Source: JBGOUJ01 sp041477005 (GTDB lineage Bacteria > Acidobacteriota > Terriglobia > Bryobacterales > JACQDG01). From it: a DNA stretch of 43,260 nt. Below the pieces are notes generated by a model. The model ran no database searches. It worked only from the letters and a program-made list of their open reading frames with translations, and was not told where the DNA came from. Made by a program: the position numbers and the translations under genes. Positions 38,583 to 43,260 of the stretch are shown here, piece by piece (within the stretch, counting starts at the first letter, position 1; every line of letters starts with the position of its first letter). Location: NCBI GenBank assembly GCA_041477005.1, contig JBGOUJ010000005.1:1-43260 (forward strand), in the 5' to 3' direction.

Positions 38583-40073
38583 ATGGGGTCTCCTTCCGTA
38601 GTCATCATAGGCGCGGGGCCGGCGGGCTTGACCGCGGCGTACGAGCTCGGCAAAGCCGGCGCCGCAGCGACGATTCTGGAGAAAGACTCTGTAGTAGGTG
38701 GAATCGCCCGCACCGTCAATTACAAGGGCTACCTCTTCGACATCGGCGGGCACCGCTTCTTCACCAAGGTCACGCTGGTCGAGCAGATGTGGCGCGAGGT
38801 GCTCGGCCAAGACCTGATCCGGCGCTCGCGGCTTTCCCGTATTTATTATCGCGGTAAGTTTTTCTACTACCCGCTGCGCGCCTTCAACGCCCTTTGGAAC
38901 CTGGGCCTGTGGGAGACGTTTCTCTGCGTGGCCAGTTACGGCAAAGCCAAGCTGTTTCCGCGCCGGCCCGAGGATGACTTCGCCACCTGGGTCACCAACC
39001 GCTTCGGCCGCCGCCTGTTCGAGATCTTTTTCAGGACCTACACGGAAAAGGTCTGGGGCATCCCCTGCACCGAGATCCAGGCCGAGTGGGCGGCGCAGCG
39101 CATCAAGGGCCTGTCGCTCAGCTCGGCCATCAAGAACGCGATCTTCGGCGAGCTCGGCAAGAGCAAAGAGGAAATCATCAAGACGCTCATCGACGAGTTC
39201 GATTACCCGCGTCACGGCCCCGGCATGATGTGGACCCGGACGAAAGAACTGGTCGAAGCCCAGGGGAGCAAGGTCCTCTTCGACGCTCCGGTCGAGCGGA
39301 TCTACTGGCGCGAGGGCGGCGTGGAGGCGGTGGAAGCCGGCGGCCAGGTTTACCCGCTGGCCCATCTGATCAGCAGTATGCCCGTCCGGGAGCTGATCGA
39401 AAAGCTCACGCCGACCCCGCCCGACGAGCTGCTCGAAGCCGCCCGCAACCTGCATTACCGCGACTTCCTGACCGTGGCCCTGGTGGTCAACAAGCAGAAC
39501 CTGTTCCCCGACAACTGGATCTACGTCCACGACAAGAGCGTCAAGCTCGGCCGCATCCAGAACTTCAACAACTGGAGTCCCGAGATGGTGCCCGATCCCG
39601 CGACGACCTGTCTGGGCCTGGAGTATTTCTGCTTTGAGGGAGACGGCCTGTGGACCTCCGCCGACCAGGACCTGATCGAGCGGGGAAAGACGGAACTCGG
39701 CCTGCTGGGTCTGGTCGATCCGTCCGACGTGATCGACGGCGCGGTGGTCCGTATGACCAAGGCCTACCCGGTCTACGACGGTGGCTACGAGGCCGCGATG
39801 GACGAAGTTCGGCGCTTCCTGCGTCGCGTCCCCAACCTGCAACTGGTAGGCCGCAACGGCATGCACCGTTACAACAACCAGGACCACTCCATGCTGACGG
39901 CCATCCTCGCCGCCCGCAACATCCTCGGCGGGCATTACGACCTCTGGCAGGTTAATGTGGAGCAGGAATACCACGAAGAGGGCAGCGAGATCACCGCCGA
40001 GCAGATGCAGAAGCTCGACTCCACCCAGCCCCTGGCCCCGCAGCGCCGCACCCAATCCGAGCCTCGTCCCTAA
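38583..40073 (+). CDS. FAD/NAD(P)-dependent oxidoreductase, UDP-galactopyranose mutase-like
   Basis: The 496-residue product has an N-terminal FAD-binding Rossmann fold (VVIIGAGPAGLTAAYELGK, then ILEKDSVVGGIARTVNYKG) and the family segment GYLFDIGGHRFFTK, which resembles protoporphyrinogen-oxidase and UDP-galactopyranose-mutase-type flavoproteins. Further matching segments are YTEKVWGIPC, DEFDYPRHGPGMMW and GRNGMHRYNNQDHSMLTAIL. Such proteins are often encoded among polysaccharide genes and may isomerise or oxidise nucleotide sugars. The substrate is unknown. The ATG at 38583 is preferred to the TTG at 38577. Confidence 0.82.
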   Translation: MGSPSVVIIGAGPAGLTAAYELGKAGAAATILEKDSVVGGIARTVNYKGYLFDIGGHRFFTKVTLVEQMWREVLGQDLIRRSRLSRIYYRGKFFYYPLRAFNALWNLGLWETFLCVASYGKAKLFPRRPEDDFATWVTNRFGRRLFEIFFRTYTEKVWGIPCTEIQAEWAAQRIKGLSLSSAIKNAIFGELGKSKEEIIKTLIDEFDYPRHGPGMMWTRTKELVEAQGSKVLFDAPVERIYWREGGVEAVEAGGQVYPLAHLISSMPVRELIEKLTPTPPDELLEAARNLHYRDFLTVALVVNKQNLFPDNWIYVHDKSVKLGRIQNFNNWSPEMVPDPATTCLGLEYFCFEGDGLWTSADQDLIERGKTELGLLGLVDPSDVIDGAVVRMTKAYPVYDGGYEAAMDEVRRFLRRVPNLQLVGRNGMHRYNNQDHSMLTAILAARNILGGHYDLWQVNVEQEYHEEGSEITAEQMQKLDSTQPLAPQRRTQSEPRP

Positions 40074-40099
40074 GCCTAAGAACTAAGGGGGTGCGAAAA

Positions 40100-40185
40100 T
40101 CCGATTACGCGTAAAGACGCCAAGCACGCCAGGAAAAGCCTTCTTGTTTCCCGTGCGTTCTTTGCGACTTGGCGCGAAATCTTCG
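40100..40185. repeat. Imperfect inverted repeat with gacgcc/ttggcg motifs
   Basis: The element runs from acgcgtaaagacgccaag to gttctttgcgacttggcgcg. Its arms are degenerate, but the layout is that of a common class of dispersed intergenic palindromes. It lies between the FAD-enzyme gene and the convergent PLP-enzyme gene, where a bidirectional terminator would be expected. Confidence 0.45.
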
Positions 40186-40205
40186 GTCGGTTCGATCCGC
40201 TTAAC

Positions 40206-41444
40206 CTACAGCGCGTCGAGCGCCTGCTCGAAATCGCGCAGCAGGTCGCGCCAATCTTCCACGCCCACCGAGATCCGCACCAGAGCATCGCCGATGTCGG
40301 CGGCGGCCAGCTCCTGCTCGGACAGCTCCGAATGGGTGGTGGTGCGCGGATGGCAGGCCAATGTTTCGACGCCCCCCAGGCTGACGGCGTCGCGGGCGAT
40401 GGTGAGCCGGCGGAGGAACTCGAAAGCCGCCGGCCGGCCGCCTTTCAATTCCAGCGAAAAGATGGCGCCGGGATAGTCACACTGGCGGTCGCGGATAGCG
40501 ATCTGGGCCGGGTCCTCGAAAAGGCTCGGGTAGAGAAGGCGCTCGATGTTGGGGCGCCCGGCCAGCTTCTCCGCGATGTGCTGGGCGTTTTTGCTCTGCC
40601 GGTTCATGCGCAGCGTGACGGTGGGCAGGCGGCTGTCGAGCAGCCAGCATTCATCGGGCTGCAGGATGTTGCCGAACAAGGCGCGCGCGCCTCGCAGCCG
40701 CGCCACCAGCTCCGCGTCGCGGGCGAGCACGGCGCCGGCCAGCATGTCGCTGAAGCCGGCCAGATACTTGGTCGCCGAGTAGACGACCAGGTCGGCGCCG
40801 AGCTGCAGGGGATGCTGGAAACAGGGGCCCAGCAACGTGTTGTCCACCACCACGAGCGGCCGGTCGGGATGGCGGCGGGCGGCAGCCACCGCACACTGAA
40901 TATCTGTCATACGTAGCGTCGGGTTGGCGGGGGTCTCGATAAAAATCAGGCGCAGATCGCGCGCCCCGGCCACGGCGCGGTTCAGAGCCTCCGTGTCGCC
41001 GGCCGGAACGGCCGCGCCGCGCATGCCAAACGGCTCCAGAAGCTGGTGGATGAGGTGCTGCGTGCCGCCGTAGACGGGCGTGGTGTAAACGAACGCCGTG
41101 CCCGGTCCGCCAAGGGTGAGGAAGAGCGTCGAGATGGCCGCCATGCCGGAATTGAACACCGCGGCGGAGGCGGCTTCCGGTTCGAGCGGCACGATCTGGT
41201 CTTCCAGGATTTCCGCGTTGGGGTGGGAAAGCCGCGAGTAGATCAGGTCCACGTGCTCGCCCGGCGCCGGATGCACCTTGCCCAACGCGATCTCGAAGGC
41301 GCGCTCGGCGGCCTCGGGACTCGAGAACACGTAGGTGGAGGAGCGAAAAACCGCAGGCCGCGCCGAACCCACCGAAAGCGCCGGATCGAATCCACGGGTC
41401 AGAATGGCGGTCGGCGGCCGGACTATATAGTGGGGGCTGTTCAT
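40206..41444 (-). CDS. Cys/Met-metabolism PLP-dependent enzyme (cystathionine gamma-synthase/lyase family)
   Basis: The 412-residue product belongs to the trans-sulfuration family, which catalyses gamma-replacement, elimination or direct sulfhydrylation on homocysteine-pathway substrates. Landmarks are YSRLSHPNAEILEDQIVPLE, FNSGMAAISTLFL, IFIETPANPTLRMTDI, VVDNTLLGPCFQHPL, and the PLP-binding Lys in SATKYLAGFSD. SLGGVETLACHP and RISVGVEDW follow near the end. Sequence alone does not separate synthase, lyase and sulfhydrylase. ATG 41444 has GGAGG 8 nt upstream; the longer open frame would run into the divergent gene. Divergent from the GT39-like gene. Confidence 0.85.
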   Translation of the reverse strand: MNSPHYIVRPPTAILTRGFDPALSVGSARPAVFRSSTYVFSSPEAAERAFEIALGKVHPAPGEHVDLIYSRLSHPNAEILEDQIVPLEPEAASAAVFNSGMAAISTLFLTLGGPGTAFVYTTPVYGGTQHLIHQLLEPFGMRGAAVPAGDTEALNRAVAGARDLRLIFIETPANPTLRMTDIQCAVAAARRHPDRPLVVVDNTLLGPCFQHPLQLGADLVVYSATKYLAGFSDMLAGAVLARDAELVARLRGARALFGNILQPDECWLLDSRLPTVTLRMNRQSKNAQHIAEKLAGRPNIERLLYPSLFEDPAQIAIRDRQCDYPGAIFSLELKGGRPAAFEFLRRLTIARDAVSLGGVETLACHPRTTTHSELSEQELAAADIGDALVRISVGVEDWRDLLRDFEQALDAL

Positions 41445-41480
41445 GGGAGAATCCTCCCCTATCTCCATTCTGGCACGGCG

Positions 41481-41545
41481 GGATTGACGATTGACCGGCG
41501 GGATTGAAACAATCGTCAATCCGCCCATGAGTCCATCGTCAATCC
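41481..41545. repeat. Inverted repeat GGATTGACGATTG plus direct copy, before the 41527 gene
   Basis: ggattgacgattg (41481-41493) and caatcgtcaatcc (41510-41522) are a perfect 13-bp inverted repeat with a 16-nt loop. A third partial copy, atcgtcaatcc, is at 41535-41545, 24 bp after the second and inside the first codons. It occupies the divergent gap between the PLP-enzyme gene and the GT39-like gene. Confidence 0.75.
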
Positions 41546-43017
41546 CCCGGACAATCGCCATCGCTCTCGTCTCCTTTCTCTTCCTGGCCAACCTCTACCG
41601 CGCCCGCACGCAGTCCATCACCTGCGATGAGGCCTTCACCCACCAGCTATTTCTCGTCCCGCCGGCCTCGGTGATGTTCACCACCTATGACGCGAACCAT
41701 CACATTCTCCACACTTTCCTGTGCAGGATTTCCGTCAGCCTGTTCGGGCTCTCGGAGTTCACGCTGCGGCTTCCGAGCCTGCTCGGGGGCCTGATCTATT
41801 TCCTGGTTGTCTACCGGCTTTCCCGCTACCTGTTCGGCGACACCTGGACGTTTCTGCTCGCGGTCGAGGCTTTGACCCTCAACCCGCTCCTGCTCGACCT
41901 GCTTTCCGCCGCTCGCGGATATGGGCTGGGCTTGGCGTTCTGCCTGTGGGCTTTCTATCACATCCTCCGGTATCTGGCGAGGCCCGACGAAAGGTCGTCT
42001 CTTTTCAAGGCCGCGGCCGGGCTGGCGCTGTCCGTCGCGTCGAACCTTACGTTTCTGTTGCCCGATGCGGGCCTGGCGATCCTGCTGATAGTGGTCTTTC
42101 TGGCTGACGGCTCGCGAAGCGGCGGCCGCAAGCTGCTCGCCGAGCGGGCGTCTTTGCTGGCCCAATGCTTCTACGTTCCCGCGGTCCTGATTGCCTTCCC
42201 CCTCATCGCCCTGCCCCTCGCCAAAGCTCAACGGGACCACTTCTACTACGGGTCCCGATCACTTGCTGAAACCGTTGATAGCCTGGTCAGCCTGTCCTTG
42301 TTTCACCACCCCACTCTCTGGGGCATCGCCAAGTACTACTCGATCCTGATGATTTGCATCTCGGCCGTGGCCAAGTGGATCGTGCCGGCAGTCCTGCTGC
42401 TGGCGGGCTTGGCGTGGATCGAGATCGCCCGCGGCTGGATTCGCGCGAAGTCCTTCCAGAGCCTCGGCCGGATCGATCAGTTTCTGTTCCTCTCCGCCGG
42501 CGCCGCCTTTCTCGCGCTGGGGCTGAGCGTTGCCGGACACCGCGCGACCGGTCTGCTCTACCCGATCAGCCGGACGGGTCTTTACTGGATCGTGTTTTTC
42601 GTCCTGATCTCGCTCGGCCTGGCCCGGAAATGGGTGCTCCTGCGCGCACCGCTGCTGCTGTTCCTCGGTTTGTGCACGGCCTGGTTTGCGTTTGAATTCA
42701 ACACGAACCAGTACACGGAGTGGCGCTACGACGCCGGCACCAAGCGGATCGTTCATCTGCTCGAAGCAAAGCACGCGGTTCAGGGCGGCGGAACGACGCG
42801 TGTGGGCGTAAGCTGGCTGCTCGAGCCCAGCATGAACTTCTACCGCCGGCTCGATCGTCTCGATTGGCTGGAGCCGGTGGACATCCGGCGCGGGACGGCC
42901 GGCCTCGACTACTTTGTCCTGGTCTGGCCGGATACCGACCTCGTCGAGAAGCTGCAACTGGCGCCTCTGTACAAGGACCCGGTATCCGGGCAGGTGCTGG
43001 CGCGAGCAGCCCGCTAG
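41527..43017 (+). CDS. GT39/ArnT-like integral membrane glycosyltransferase
   Basis: The 496-residue product has about ten hydrophobic helices and a C-terminal soluble part. After the first helix comes TCDEAFTH, the acidic Asp-Glu pair typical of GT-C transferases, and later HHILHTFLCRISVSLFGLSE. It resembles the minus-strand GT39 protein at 8669-10324 in plan but is clearly a different gene. It probably transfers a sugar from a polyprenyl-phosphate donor at the outer face of the inner membrane. ATG 41527 is used; a TTG at 41491 would put the start inside the inverted repeat. Confidence 0.75.
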   Translation: MSPSSIPRTIAIALVSFLFLANLYRARTQSITCDEAFTHQLFLVPPASVMFTTYDANHHILHTFLCRISVSLFGLSEFTLRLPSLLGGLIYFLVVYRLSRYLFGDTWTFLLAVEALTLNPLLLDLLSAARGYGLGLAFCLWAFYHILRYLARPDERSSLFKAAAGLALSVASNLTFLLPDAGLAILLIVVFLADGSRSGGRKLLAERASLLAQCFYVPAVLIAFPLIALPLAKAQRDHFYYGSRSLAETVDSLVSLSLFHHPTLWGIAKYYSILMICISAVAKWIVPAVLLLAGLAWIEIARGWIRAKSFQSLGRIDQFLFLSAGAAFLALGLSVAGHRATGLLYPISRTGLYWIVFFVLISLGLARKWVLLRAPLLLFLGLCTAWFAFEFNTNQYTEWRYDAGTKRIVHLLEAKHAVQGGGTTRVGVSWLLEPSMNFYRRLDRLDWLEPVDIRRGTAGLDYFVLVWPDTDLVEKLQLAPLYKDPVSGQVLARAAR

Positions 43018-43070
43018 CCGGCTCTCGGAACCGGGCCGCGACGATGAGAAGCGATGAAGGAATCGTTTCG

Positions 43071-43090
43071 GGCCGCGTTCCTGCGCGGCC
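43071..43090 (+). terminator. GC-rich hairpin after the GT39-like gene
   Basis: GGCCGCG (43071-43077) pairs with CGCGGCC (43084-43090) around a 6-nt loop. No T-tract follows, so termination is uncertain. Confidence 0.3.
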
Positions 43091-43129
43091 ATCAATTCCT
43101 TGACTCGACTCTGGAAGGAGGAAAACCGA

Positions 43130-43260
43130 ATGCGACACTTTACACGAAGGGGATTCTTCGAGCACACGGCGGCGGTGGGCTCTTTAGTCTGCAGCCTGGC
43201 GGCCGGCTGGAAGGATCTGCTGCGGGCGCAGAGCCGTCCGGCCGGGGCCGCCGCGCCCTA
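43130..43260 (+). CDS. N-terminus of a Tat-exported protein, cut by the window edge
   Basis: The first 43 residues contain a twin-arginine motif (TRRGFFE) and a hydrophobic stretch (AAVGSLVCSLAAG), ending near LLRAQSRP, typical of a Tat signal. GGAGG at 43117-43121 lies 8 nt before the ATG, a good ribosome site. The mature protein is not in the window, so the family cannot be told. Confidence 0.7.
   Translation, partial: MRHFTRRGFFEHTAAVGSLVCSLAAGWKDLLRAQSRPAGAAAP

Overview
The window is a GC-rich (clearly above 60%), densely coded bacterial chromosome segment, most likely from Acidobacteriota, order Bryobacterales (Solibacter-like). The best taxon clue is the secreted protein at 35811-38384, which ends in the TIGR03437-type domain characteristic of Solibacter-like genomes. 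The DUF1800/DUF1501 pair at the left edge and the small TTG/GTG-started genes fit the same group. No rRNA, tRNA, CRISPR array, insertion sequence or prophage module was seen. Most of the window is core and housekeeping DNA.

Layout. (1) 1-1273: the end of a DUF1800 gene runs directly into a DUF1501 gene that has lost its beginning. (2) 1412-3876: a small helical protein, an RlpA-like lipoprotein with a SPOR domain, a sigma-54-type AAA+ activator without receiver domain, and an ORF6N-domain protein carrying a palindrome that recurs just after the gene. (3) 3962-10324: envelope polysaccharide genes (GT9-like, GT4, YfhO-like and GT39-like membrane proteins). (4) 10334-12961: a divergent thioredoxin-like/molybdopterin oxidoreductase pair sharing a palindromic -10 element. 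(5) 12958-16235: a two-gene peptidoglycan operon (lytic transglycosylase, AMIN-amidase). (6) 16331-20586: a large secreted propeller-PHP protein, a TPR protein and GalU.

(7) 20804-29446: translation and division genes: an FmdB-like zinc ribbon protein, thrS, a Dabb-domain protein, a GT21-type glycosyltransferase, rpmI, rplT, pheS, pheT, a small coiled-coil protein and zapA. infC is absent from its usual place between thrS and rpmI. (8) 29644-30670: a 6S RNA gene, in the common zapA-ssrS context, then ymdB. (9) 30728-35671: a diguanylate cyclase, an arsR-arsM arsenic operon with an operator-like dyad, a GAF/histidine kinase/receiver hybrid, an alkyltransferase-like protein and a small secreted protein. 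(10) 35811-43260: the TIGR03437 protein, a UDP-galactopyranose-mutase-like FAD enzyme, a Cys/Met-metabolism PLP enzyme, a second GT39-like protein and the start of a Tat-exported protein.

Gene starts fall into two classes. One has a Shine-Dalgarno sequence and a leader (fmdB-like, rpmI, rplT, the Dabb gene, the TIGR03437 gene, the PLP enzyme). The other has a -10-like hexamer only 6-11 nt before the start codon and no Shine-Dalgarno, which predicts leaderless mRNAs (1412, 2322, 10858 minus, 10883, 16235 minus, 19717, 33022 minus, 35183, 38583). The most unusual items are the ORF6N palindrome pair, this leaderless pattern with its shared bidirectional -10, the DUF1800/DUF1501 deletion junction, the propeller-PHP fusion and the structured rpmI-rplT spacer. 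All functional statements come from reading the sequence; no database search was run.
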